DNA of 64,000 nucleotides, taken from Amoebophrya sp. A120. Lineage: Eukaryota; Sar; Dinophyceae; Syndiniales; Amoebophryaceae. The translations under genes were made by a program, and so were the position numbers. The stretch's first letter is position 1. Each line of letters begins with the position of its first letter. The notes beneath the pieces were generated by a model. That model saw only the letters and a list, made by a program, of their open reading frames with translations. It was not told where the DNA came from and made no database searches. Positions 56,401 through 64,000 of the stretch are shown here, in pieces. The stretch spans positions 2,502,228 through 2,566,227 of the forward strand of contig CAJINV010000004.1 of the NCBI GenBank assembly GCA_905178155.1. The letters are read 5' to 3'.

Positions 56401-59400
56401 CGATCAAGCTGCTTCCCATGACAAATTCTCGAAGAGCCGAGCAGGGTCCTACTCTGTTCCAAATCTGTAATGCAGGACGCGCATCAAGGCCCCCCTCTTC
56501 ACTTTTGCCAGTCTTGCGTCACAAATCCATGGAACAGCTGAGAATGTAACAGTTGAGAACGCCAACATATGTATTTCGGGTCCTGGACCAGACGGGAAGA
56601 AGAGGAAGTCGTGGTAGTGGAAGTAGATGTGATACTGGTTGTGGAGGAGTTATGTTGGTTAATATGGTTTCGATTGGCAGATGATGTGGAATTTTTATCC
56701 GGCGCGTACTGGGGATACATGTTCAAGGCCCGCGGCATCGTGGTGCTCATCTGGTCCACCTCTCCGGGTATCAAAGAAAAAAACTGCTTTACTAGTGTAG
56801 GTCCGTCTCGTGGTACAGTGACAGCATGACAAACACAATCAGATCTGTTCTGCATCTGCATGACACAGCACCAGAAAGCCTGTAATGTTGCACAGCGAGT
56901 ACACGGAAACGCGTGTGAAATAGGATTTCATGGCTGGTGGCCAACATCCATGACAATCGTAAACTGTGTTGCATGCTTTGCATTACAGATTTACACGAGC
57001 TACACACTTTTTTCTTGCACCATACCAGCATCCCCTCCTACTTCCACCAGCGCGTCCGCCACACTCTGCCAGCTGTCGTGATTCCGATCCCCCTTTTTCC
57101 CAGCAGCTGCCAAGTACGCGTGCGTCCGCTGCATTTTGTCCAAGTGATAACTCGAGATCCCGGCGATTTTCAGCTTTTTCGCGTACTCCTTCGCCTCCTT
57201 TTTCATCAGATCCGGGCCCATCGCCAGGTTTTCCGCGCCCATCCAGGACTTCCGGCTGTCAAGCTTGAATTGCTGTTCGTTCTTTTTCTTAAAAGCGTTG
57301 AACTTGCTGCTGGTGTACTGGGACACATTACCAGTTCCGCCGGAGTTCTGACTCTTTTTACTCGCCATGGTCCCCAAAAACGTGTCCATGACTGATTGCG
57401 CGTCCTTGACGCACATGTGCTGCCCCCGGTATTTTGCCCCCGGGTCCTCGATGTCGCTGCGCTTCAGCCCCCTTATGGCCTGCTCAAACGTTACAATCTC
57501 AAACGGCACAATAGAATCTGGAATTTGTATTGCATGAAGAGCATGAGGAACGCAGAGAGAGTTGAGCTTTCCGCAATACAAATTTTGCCGGATTTCATGT
57601 GGGTTTGGGACTCCGAAACGTGTCATGCGCAATCCCATGGGAGTAGGCTAGATTTCATGCAGTTCTTGCATCACAGATTTCCAGCAGACTCTATTGCAAC
57701 AGTTGAGATTGTAACGTGTGAGCGGGTCATACCCCTCTTCGCGTTGTTCTGGTTATTCGCGAGCAGCTCTTCGACGCCGTGCAAACTGAGCGGCTTTCCG
57801 TATGCACTGCAAAAGTATCGCACTCGTAGTAATTGCAGTCATGCATTACAAATTTTTTTCTGAAGCTAAATACGCATTACAAATTTTATTTCTCATGCTG
57901 AGCAAATTTGTAATGCATTTATACGAGTACTATGAACGGACAAAATGCAAAACCGGACACGAAAAAAACCAAGAATAATCGTGATCCGCACCTTTTCGGC
58001 CGTTCGCGGCCAGTGTGTGCGAAGACGAAACGACAACGCCCGGACGGCCAACAACGAGAAGAACTGGCCGCAGGGAAGGCTTGACGCGGATGCGCAGGCG
58101 ATTCTTTTGTTGGGTTGTTGTTCGCGATCAGCCCTCTCTTCGGCCCAACACCAATACCCGAAACGAAGGCGCAAAGTCTTCACGCGAGACAGGCAACAAC
58201 CCCCGCCTGCGAGCTCTACCACCCCGCCCACCGAGCGGACTTCGCCGAGGCTTGTGGCCTGAAGTTGGGCCACAAGGAGTCACGCACAGGGGGCAACGGG
58301 ATACTAGAAAGAGCCTAGGCTTAGGCCTTCCGCCAACTTTATTTGAAGCGGGCCCTCCCATGCAAAGCGCTGGGATTGGGAGGCGGGGCGGACAGGGAGA
58401 GGCGGGGCTGTGGCCTCTGGTCTTGCATGGGCCCAGCCGCCGCTCGGCCCCTCGGAAAAATTGGCTGCGGAAAAATAGCTTAAAAGCTTGCAGCGTGCTT
58501 GGGGGGCTGCTTCCGAATTTGTTCGCATTTTTGCCCGACCGAAATTCGCGGGGAAGGGTCCCTCCCTTGGCTGCCGAAGGGGGCAAAACACCCACGAAAA
58601 AACCGTCGCTGCCCCAAGGCCATAAGCTGCGAAAAACCTTCAAACGCCTACGGTTTTAGGTGATGGGCGCTGGTTTCGCCGCGTGCAAAATTGCGAGCCA
58701 ACAACAAGAAAAGCAGCCAAAACACGAAAGGTGCCGGGGCCGCGACACTTCCGCAGGCAGTCGCGACCGGGCCAAGCGCGCGGCGTTTCGCTTCGAATTT
58801 GCAAGGCGGCGCGCAAAGTCCCTACCAAGAGTCTTGGTTTTTTCCAGGTTTTTTTACCCCCTTCTGGCCAATTCTTGGCCAAAAAGCGGCTTTTTGGCCA
58901 AGAATTGGCCAGATGGGGAAAAAAACCCGCGAAAAAACCAAGATTCTTGGATCGGCCATCTTTTGCGGCCCTGAATCGGCCTCGACGCCTTGCAGGTTTT
59001 TTGCCCGGCCTTGCGCACATTCAACGCTGGATATTTGTCGTTGGGCCCCTTCGCGACCGCCCGAAGAAACATCGCGGCCCCTGGGTTTTCCGCATTTGGC
59101 CTGTTTTTTTTCTGTTGCCGATTTGCAATTTCGCACGCGGCAAAGCGCCCACCCAACATACAAAATGGCAGGTGTGGATGAAGGCTTTCCCACACCCTTC
59201 GAAACATTGGACTGGGTGCGCAGGGGAAGGCAAGATGGAGAAGGATGGCGAACATGCTGGGGACTGGAGGGCCACCTTGCTAAAGTTGGGTGGGCTGGGC
59301 ATGGGGATGGAAAATAAAGGGGGGGGGGGGAGGCGCACGCCGGGAAGCACCCAGGCCCCTTCGCCGATCCGGTTTGCGCGGCTGATCGCCCTCCCCTGCT

Positions 59401-62400
59401 GGCGCTGGGTTCGGGTTTTCCCTTTTTTTTTCATGCCGAGACCATGATAACCACCGAGCCCATATTTGGGCAACACAGAGGCGAAACCAGAAACCCGGCC
59501 TCGCCGTTGCAAGCGCAATGGCGTAACTCATTATGGGCCCCCCTCGCTAGGCGGGCTGGCAGAGCTCGCGGGCGGGATCTGCTGTCCATCCCGGTCAAAG
59601 CCCTTGCGCCTTCGCTTCGTTTGTTGAAACTCGGCCGAAGAGCAAGCGGACCGCCAGCAGCAGCCCCGAAAAGGCTCCCACCCCACATCCGCGCCAAGGC
59701 TTCGCGGCCACCAGTTCTTGGCGCTGTTGGTCGCCCAAACATGGGCACCGCGTCGCCTCACGACCCAACTCTGAACCGCCCAAAAATTGAAAATCGCAAT
59801 TGTTCTTGGTTTTTTTCGTGTCCGGTTTTGCATTTTGTCCGTTCATAACGAGTACGATAACGATACTTTTGCACAGGATATTCCGGTCCTGCCGGCGAAG
59901 TTCGGCAGCGTCTTCGCTCTGGGGTCGCCGGGGATCTGCCGGAAGAAATTGCGCACCGTCGGGGACAGGTTGCTGGTGTTGGTGTCGTTCTGGATCCGGG
60001 ACAGCAATTGGTGCTCCGCTTCGGTCGTAGAAGTTTCATCAGGATCAAGTTCCGATTTGAAGTGGTCCGTTGGAGTTGGTAAAGGGAGGGAAAGGTCTTG
60101 TGGTGCTTCTCGTGTTCGATGATCTGGTTGGTGATGAAGACCTGGCGCAGCAGCTTTAGAAGTTGTAGTGTTGTTTGGATGCTGATGATGTCCCGGCTGA
60201 TGTGGTCCATGATTCCCCCCTCCTGCAGCTGCAGTGCTCATCACGAAATTCTTGTCCGCGAAGGGGTCGGGCGGTTTCTTGTTTAGCGGATGGTTTTTCA
60301 GTTTCAGCAACCGCTGCTCCTCGTCGTAAAGGGTTTTTGACGCAGCTTCTGCTTCACCGTCATTCATTCCGTTCTCCAGCAATGCCGATGTTGCATCGCG
60401 GTAAGGGTCGTCTTTTTCAGTGTCAGCGTGATTTCTGTTCCTCCCACCGTTCTTCGGACTCCCAGCTCTATGATTTCTTGTACTCGTTGCAGCTCCACCA
60501 CGACCGCCGTTTGCACCACTGAACAACTTATTTCCACCCGTTGTGTTCATCTGTTCCCTAGCACCTCCACCGGCTCCTCCGAAGCTTGGTTTATTTCCGT
60601 TATTTCCCGCCGCGTTGTTCATCTGTGCTCTCACCATCGGCGTGTCCTTGCCCAGCGCTTCTAACAACGTCTCCGAGTGCGCGAGATTTTTCGCACTAGT
60701 CGCCCTGAGCATCTGGGTGTCCAAATCCTCCTCCATCAACGCTAGTGGGGGCGGTAGGGTCAAAAGTCGTTCTTCCTGTTCCGATTGCAGTCGCTCCTTC
60801 ATCTCGTCATGCTTTCCCTTGTCCAAAGCGACCTCTAACCCCCGGACCACAGCCGCGCGCTTCTCACTGGTCTTCAGCCAGGAGGTTTGGTTCTTGGTGT
60901 CAAGGATTGTATAATTTTGCGGGTGCACGTGATTTTGATTTGTGTTGCTGTTTCTCCAAGCAGCAGCTGCACCAGCCGTTTTCGCCATTTGTACTAGTTC
61001 CTGCTGTTGTTCTGCCTCCACCATTTCTTTCGAGATCTCCACTAGCCGCCTTCGAAACAACTGGCCAGCTTCCTCGATTTGCTCGAGAACTTGGTTCCTC
61101 CTACTTTTAGAATCCAGTACACGCTCGTGAGGCAGGACGAGGTTCATCGCATGCTTGTTCTTGTTGCGCTTCTTGTTTTCGGAAGTTGTGGATGCTGGAC
61201 TGAGACTGTCAACTTCGCTCATCGTTCTCCCGGTCGTGAGCTGCATGCTCTCTTCGTCAAAGTGCACCGCTGTGTTCCTGCCGGATTTGTTCGTCGTTGT
61301 ACCTCTGGCTTGAGAAAAATCGCTTCTAGCTGTTGTCGGGGACATGTCCACATCGTAGTTCAAGTCATTAGTGTTGTTCGTCGTGGTATTTGCATTTGAC
61401 GGCTGAATTTGTGGCAACAGTGCCGCGTTGGCCTCCTCCTTCGTCACGTGGCCACCCACAGTCGTCGTGCCCATCTTGACCCCTTTGTTCTGCGTTGTTG
61501 TTCCCTGCTTTGTAACTCCCGTGGATGATGATGAACTCGCTTTCTTCAGCAACCCACTCTTCCCGCCCCCAGCCGCCGGCGTCGCTACTGACGATCCCCC
61601 GCCGAAGTTGGATTTCGGGCTGCTGAGTGCGGAGTGGTTTTGATTCGCTCCTGCTGCTTTAGGCGTCTTCCCGCCAGGCGTTTTCTGCTGCTGTAGTTCT
61701 CCTCCTGCCAAAGCCGCCACCTCGTCTCCGCCTAAAGCCAGTGCCAAAGTGTTCTTTCGCTTTTTTCTTCGACTGCCCGGTCCTCCATTCGCGTCGAAAT
61801 TTGTGTTCATCGGATCAGATGATCCAGGTCCTCCTGCTCCGCGAAGAATATTGTTTTTCGGACTGTACCCCCCGTCCGAGCTGCAATTCGGGCTGTAATT
61901 GTTGTTGTACATCAATTCTGAGGGCACAAACCCGCAATCGCTGCTCATCATGCTTTGCAAGTGCTGCTCAAACCGCGCATCGGCCATGGACATGATGCTG
62001 TAATCGTAGTAGCTCATGCCACTCATCAACATCTCCTCCTTGTCTCGCCTCAGCGCCCGCTCCTTCGCCTTTTTTTCCCGCAATTTCCTCGCGACGGTTT
62101 CGCTCGCCAGCTGCGACTCCCGAGCGGGTAACACCCGCTTCGCCTTGCCGCGGGTGCACCAACTAATCCGGTCGTCGGACCCGAAACGTTTAGTCGCGGA
62201 TTCCTTTTGCCGGAGGAGACTCTGCAACTGCGGCTGGTTTTTCACACGGTGGTAGTGGGGGAAAAAGGACTTCGCGGTGGTACTTTGTGGTTGTAGACCA
62301 ACAGCACCGTGCTGTTCCTGTTGCTCGTCGTCAAGATGATCTACTCGTGCGGCGGAGTGTAGGTTCTGCGTCTCCTCCGATCGGTCAAAGGGGACAACGC

Positions 62401-63934
62401 GGTCCGCGTGACTGCCGTGTTTACTCGTCGTCTTGTTCTTTGAGAAGTCCGAAGGGGACTTCATCTTACAACTACCCGTGAGTGCGTTTATTTGATGCTC
62501 ATTTTCCTCCTGATCCTCTGCTCCCCCGCCTTGTTCCCCAAACCGCACCGCTTTGACCCCCGTATCTACTTCGGGATCATGACTTTTCGGTTGGTCTGTT
62601 TGTTGAGCGGAAATGTTAATGTTTCCATCTTCCGCCTCCTCCTCGTGGAGTTGCGCAAACACCAATCGCATTTCCTCTTCCTTCCTCCGCAATCTCTCTT
62701 TCTCCACTTCCGCAAACGCCACTGCGTCCGCAGACGCTAAAAGTGCTCCCTCCAGCGTCGCCGGGCCCTCGGTTAAAGACAACGCGTTCCAAATTTCCCG
62801 CTTTTGCTCCGGCTCGGGCGATCTGGGGACGCGGTAGGTTTGATAGTGTGCCTTTCCTCTTGCGTCTTCGGCTTGCTGTTCTTTCGTTCGTTCCTCGCTT
62901 TTATGTTTCGTAGTAGAGGTGGTGGATGAGGAAGCTGGAGCTGCCGAAGCGGAAGCTCCACCACCCACCGTTGTGGTACTGGAGCCTAGAACTCCTTCAG
63001 CTTTCGGCTTTTTGCCCATCTTGTTCGTGCGAAACACCTGGATTTCCGGGGTTTGGGGCTTCAACTTCTCGCGCAACCGGTCCGCGACTTGCACCCGGAT
63101 GGTCTGATCGCTGTCGTCCAGCCATTGCTGCCGCCGTAAGGCCGCGGCCTCTTTGGTCGTTATTGGCACGGTGGGTGAAGATGAGGCCGCCCCCGCGGGG
63201 GTAGTGGAGAAAGGCTTTACCTGGAGTGGTTGATGAAATATTTATACAGAGTGGGCGAATTCTTTCGTCATGTTGTTCGATCTAGTTACATTCGATCACT
63301 GTACTACATGGACGTGGGAGCAGGACCGCGACGAAATCAAAATTATGCACACAATGAGGTAAAAACACGGCACCTAGAGGTGTTTTAGGCTACCGCTCTC
63401 CTTCCTTACCTCTCTTTTCCCGCCTCCAACAGCAGCACCCCCCGCTTCCGCCTCCCGCCACATCGCTTTCGACTGCTTCGCGCACCTCGGGGACCACGCT
63501 TCGGAATCCTTATTTGCCACCACGGGTGCTTTATTCGCCGTGGTGGAAACGTGCTGGGAAACTAAATTCAGCTTGCTGGACCGCTGTGCCTGCAATCTTT
63601 CAGCCATGTTCAGGTGATCCGAGTTAGTACCCCCTGCGCGCTGCTGGACGGGGCTGTTGCTACTGGCAGGAAAAAATGATGAGTCGTTATTTCCAGAAGT
63701 AGAACCTGTCGCTCTATGCGCCACATGGTCTAGCAAGTAATAATCCGCTTGCGCCGCGCTCGGCCGAAACGCTTCCCAGAAGAAGTTTCGTTGCGGTCGT
63801 TTTTCCGGCTCGTCGACGGGGTTCCCCTCGCCCTCGGCGGACGTAGCGGATTTTTCTTCCTCCCAAATCTCTTCGTACCGCGTCGGAACTTCGGCTTCGC
63901 TGATAAAGTTTTTTGGGCAGTGCACTTCACTCAT
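44459..63934 (-). CDS. Giant leucine-rich-repeat and EF-hand protein
   Basis: About 29 exons spell roughly 3,500 residues. An ATG lies at 63932-63934 (MSEVHCPKNF), but the frame stays open to the window edge behind a possible acceptor at about 63,968, so the start may lie outside. The first 1,290 residues (exons 63411-63934, 59881-63220) are Ser/Asn/Gln/Gly-rich with charged helical stretches. LRRs of the ribonuclease-inhibitor type occupy 53.87-55.1 kb (LKNLDLSWNCF, LRVLNISNTAV, VEVLDLSLNHL, LVDLNCNDNAIG). A helical region of about 540 residues follows at 52.1-53.7 kb. EF-hand loops are at 49.25 kb (LDRTREGSISWIEY), 47.33 kb (LDRDGGGSISEKEY) and across 46.95-47.25 kb (NADGIGEISRDEF). The C-terminus is acidic and ends QELYDGEF. 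Calcium-responsive scaffolding is an inference. The junction between about 45,480 and 45,265 is unresolved. Confidence 0.75.
44661..44815. mobile_element. Introner, family C
   Basis: 155 bp, flanked by CCCCC and CTCCC; last intron of the LRR/EF-hand gene (VAGRGGADSDDYY). Confidence 0.84.
44937..45171. mobile_element. Introner, family F
   Basis: 235 bp; flanks have diverged (ACCAG, AGCAT) but the frame is kept (WVNSMLMEDFDTSS). Confidence 0.78.
45791..46105. mobile_element. Introner, family E (right end altered)
   Basis: 315 bp; the right terminus reads GGACCTA. Flanks TCTTT/CCTTT; frame GFVGKGKTTPTAA in the LRR/EF-hand gene. Confidence 0.78.
46171..46326. mobile_element. Introner, family C
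   Basis: 156 bp, exact AACGG duplication; frame NDLFRLPSIEDD. Confidence 0.88.
46374..46682. mobile_element. Introner, family D
   Basis: 309 bp, exact TCGGT duplication; only a 47-bp exon separates it from the C element at 46171. Frame KTRVGPTAKNVSS. Confidence 0.88.
46970..47228. mobile_element. Introner, family A, within an EF-hand
   Basis: 259 bp, exact TCTCG duplication. It splits the calcium-loop segment NADGIGE|ISRDEF of the last EF-hand. Confidence 0.88.
48082..48346. mobile_element. Introner, family A
   Basis: 265 bp, exact CTGGT duplication; downstream side of a 25-bp microexon. Confidence 0.88.
48372..48632. mobile_element. Introner, family A
   Basis: 261 bp, exact TTGCC duplication; upstream side of the microexon 48347-48371 (frame NSKRQSFTTTTSSG). 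Its interior closely matches the copy at 55139-55400, but reversed. Confidence 0.88.
48961..49222. mobile_element. Introner, family A
   Basis: 262 bp, exact TGTAT duplication; it follows an EF-hand (SISWIEYKVLNDIW). Confidence 0.88.
49431..50288. mobile_element. Introner-like element, family J, 858 bp
   Basis: Terminal inverted repeats of about 65 bp beginning TAGGGCGGAAAAATCGG. CAAGTT flanks both sides (49425-49430, 50290-50295). Removal gives LARLGINLSSTSGGG in frame. The interior is GC-rich with no recognised ORF, and the termini differ from the TAT...ATA families. Confidence 0.78.
50304..50524. mobile_element. Introner, family K
   Basis: 221 bp, ends TATAGAAGAAGAAAAGC and ...TTTCTACTTCGATA, exact CCCGA duplication. 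The 15-bp exon 50289-50303 separates it from the J element. Confidence 0.8.
50562..50720. mobile_element. Introner, family C
   Basis: 159 bp, exact TCATG duplication; frame VGTLTMKTVEEG. Confidence 0.88.
50796..50949. mobile_element. Introner, family C
   Basis: 154 bp, exact AAGCA duplication; a 75-bp exon (LHSFDSLPDSFRFLDK) separates it from the previous C copy. Confidence 0.88.
51083..51371. mobile_element. Introner, family E
   Basis: 289 bp, flanked by TGGCG and TGGTG; frame DFRLTMASVYGNW. Confidence 0.84.
51476..51689 (-). other. GT-AG intron, 214 nt
   Basis: Donor GTACTTATGA after LVWNG, acceptor CGAAACCAG; phase 2; joins LVWNGYLPKTWELD in the LRR/EF-hand gene. Confidence 0.75.
51966..52119. 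mobile_element. Introner, family C
   Basis: 154 bp, exact TGCAA duplication; frame VVNYCTRCTDWYL. Confidence 0.88.
53743..53868 (-). other. GT-AG intron, 126 nt
   Basis: Donor GTGAGGTATG, acceptor GACATTGCAAG, phase 1; joins LMNMRNVRMKNKLQ. A GTATGC donor five bases downstream is not phase-compatible. Confidence 0.6.
54485..54639. mobile_element. Introner, family C
   Basis: 155 bp, flanked by GACAG and GACAA; it interrupts the LRR region (HLYLSGLKQISAS). Confidence 0.85.
54873..55023. mobile_element. Introner, family C
   Basis: 151 bp, exact ACGGA duplication; LRR region (KALSVLVQRNPVTHIDL). Confidence 0.88.
55139..55400. mobile_element. Introner, family A, reversed orientation
   Basis: 262 bp, exact ACACA duplication; LRR region (YAKLCELAGLVPL). 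It is a near-copy of 48372-48632 in the opposite orientation, in the same gene. Confidence 0.89.
55486..55764. mobile_element. Introner, family E
   Basis: 279 bp, exact CGAGC duplication; frame KKMRSLAPDELKK. Confidence 0.88.
55815..55975. mobile_element. Introner, family C
   Basis: 161 bp, flanked by GCCGC and GCCGT; frame NPDALRQFENDP. Confidence 0.85.
56326..56569. mobile_element. Introner, family F
   Basis: 244 bp, exact TGTAT duplication; frame VQDPKYKHRKWQRE. Confidence 0.87.
56769..57024. mobile_element. Introner, family K-like
   Basis: 256 bp; ends TATCAAAGAAAAAAAC and ...TTTTTTCTTGCACCATA are an imperfect inverted pair. Flanks CCGGG/CCAGC are diverged. Frame GGDAGEVDQMSTT. Confidence 0.68.
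57474..57731. mobile_element. Introner, family H
   Basis: 258 bp, exact CCCCT duplication; frame NNAKRGLKRSDIED. Confidence 0.87.
57931..59847. mobile_element. Foldback transposon with 45-bp perfect inverted repeats
   Basis: Ends TATGAACGGACAAAATGC... and their exact reverse complement pair over 45 bp, and the 8-bp duplication ACGAGTAC flanks the element (57923-57930, 59848-59855). Beyond the perfect part, diverged arms continue for some 300 bp. A second inverted pair fills the centre. Long chance ORFs exist but none resembles a transposase, so it is probably non-autonomous. Confidence 0.85.
58830..58950. repeat. Central hairpin of the foldback transposon
   Basis: TCTGGCCAATTCTTGGCC and its reverse complement meet around 58887 with a very short loop. 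Weaker pairing extends outward to about 58660 and 59170. Confidence 0.85.
63221..63410 (-). other. GT-AG intron, 190 nt
   Basis: Donor GTAAGGAAGG after GGKRE, acceptor CCACTCCAG before VKPFSTTP, phase 0, first intron of the LRR/EF-hand gene within the window. Confidence 0.82.
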
Positions 63935-64000
63935 TGAAATGCACAATTTCCGTAACGACAAGCTCACTGTCCTGATATACAAAATGCCATCGAAGTTGTA

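Larger units (their letters stand above)
57801..59880. mobile_element. Introner, family C, carrying a 1.9-kb transposon
   Basis: C ends with exact TTCCG duplication (57796-57800, 59881-59885); frame FAGRTGKPLSLHGVEE. The interior is disrupted by the foldback transposon at 57931-59847, making an intron of about 2.1 kb. Confidence 0.87.

Noticed and set aside
58683-59447. 254-residue plus-strand ORF as a transposase or gene
   Set aside because: It spans the central palindrome of the foldback element, overlaps other equally long ORFs on both strands, and shows no catalytic motif.

Overview
The window looks like nuclear DNA of a dinoflagellate-lineage protist, most likely an Amoebophrya-like syndinean. 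The reasons are eukaryotic gene structure, seven or eight genes all on the minus strand, and an extreme load of short introns that are themselves transposon-like (introner elements with terminal inverted repeats and target-site duplications), a genome feature reported for Amoebophrya. No bacterial features were seen: no operons, Shine-Dalgarno starts or CRISPR.

Layout, all genes on the minus strand. (1) 1-2,440: 3' part of a Cys-rich secreted-type protein. (2) about 5,140-6,777: a small Cys-rich protein with a signal-like N-terminus and a C-terminal hydrophobic segment. (3) 9,381-13,083: a complete four-TM membrane protein of about 285 residues. (4) 14,554-39,320: a giant ABCA-type full ABC transporter, 34 exons and roughly 3,800 residues, with both nucleotide-binding domains intact. 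(5) 40,486-41,336: one or two small ORFs. (6) 42,159-43,076: a two-exon, 228-residue protein. (7) 44,459 to the right edge: a giant protein of about 3,500 residues with a low-complexity N-terminus, leucine-rich repeats and EF-hands.

I resolved 72 introner copies in eleven families (A to K), nearly all interrupting coding exons. Families A to I and K begin TAT and end ATA (single-base variants occur), carry long family-specific terminal inverted repeats, and sit between 5-bp direct repeats. Removing the element plus one repeat copy restores the reading frame at every junction I worked through. Only a few introns are ordinary GT-AG introns. Approximate family starts: A TATCAAATGCAAAAATG; B TATGAGAGTGCACAAC; C TATCCTGTGCAAAAGTATCG; D TATCAAAAGGAAAAATCC; E TATCCTGAGTAAAAACGTCC; F TATGGCGTTCTCAACTGTTA; G TATGGAAGCGTCAGGATTG; H TATAACCCGCTCAGG; I TATGGCGGCGGTAGC; J TAGGGCGGAAAAATCGG; K TATAGAAGAAGAAAAGC. 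Two further long introns (2.4 kb and 1.0 kb) are bounded by 10-bp direct repeats.

Several introners have themselves been invaded: one A element sits inside another A element, a 1.9-kb foldback transposon with a 45-bp inverted repeat and 8-bp duplication sits inside a C element, and two A elements have swollen to 1.1 and 1.7 kb. All assignments come from reading the sequence; no database search or RNA evidence was available.
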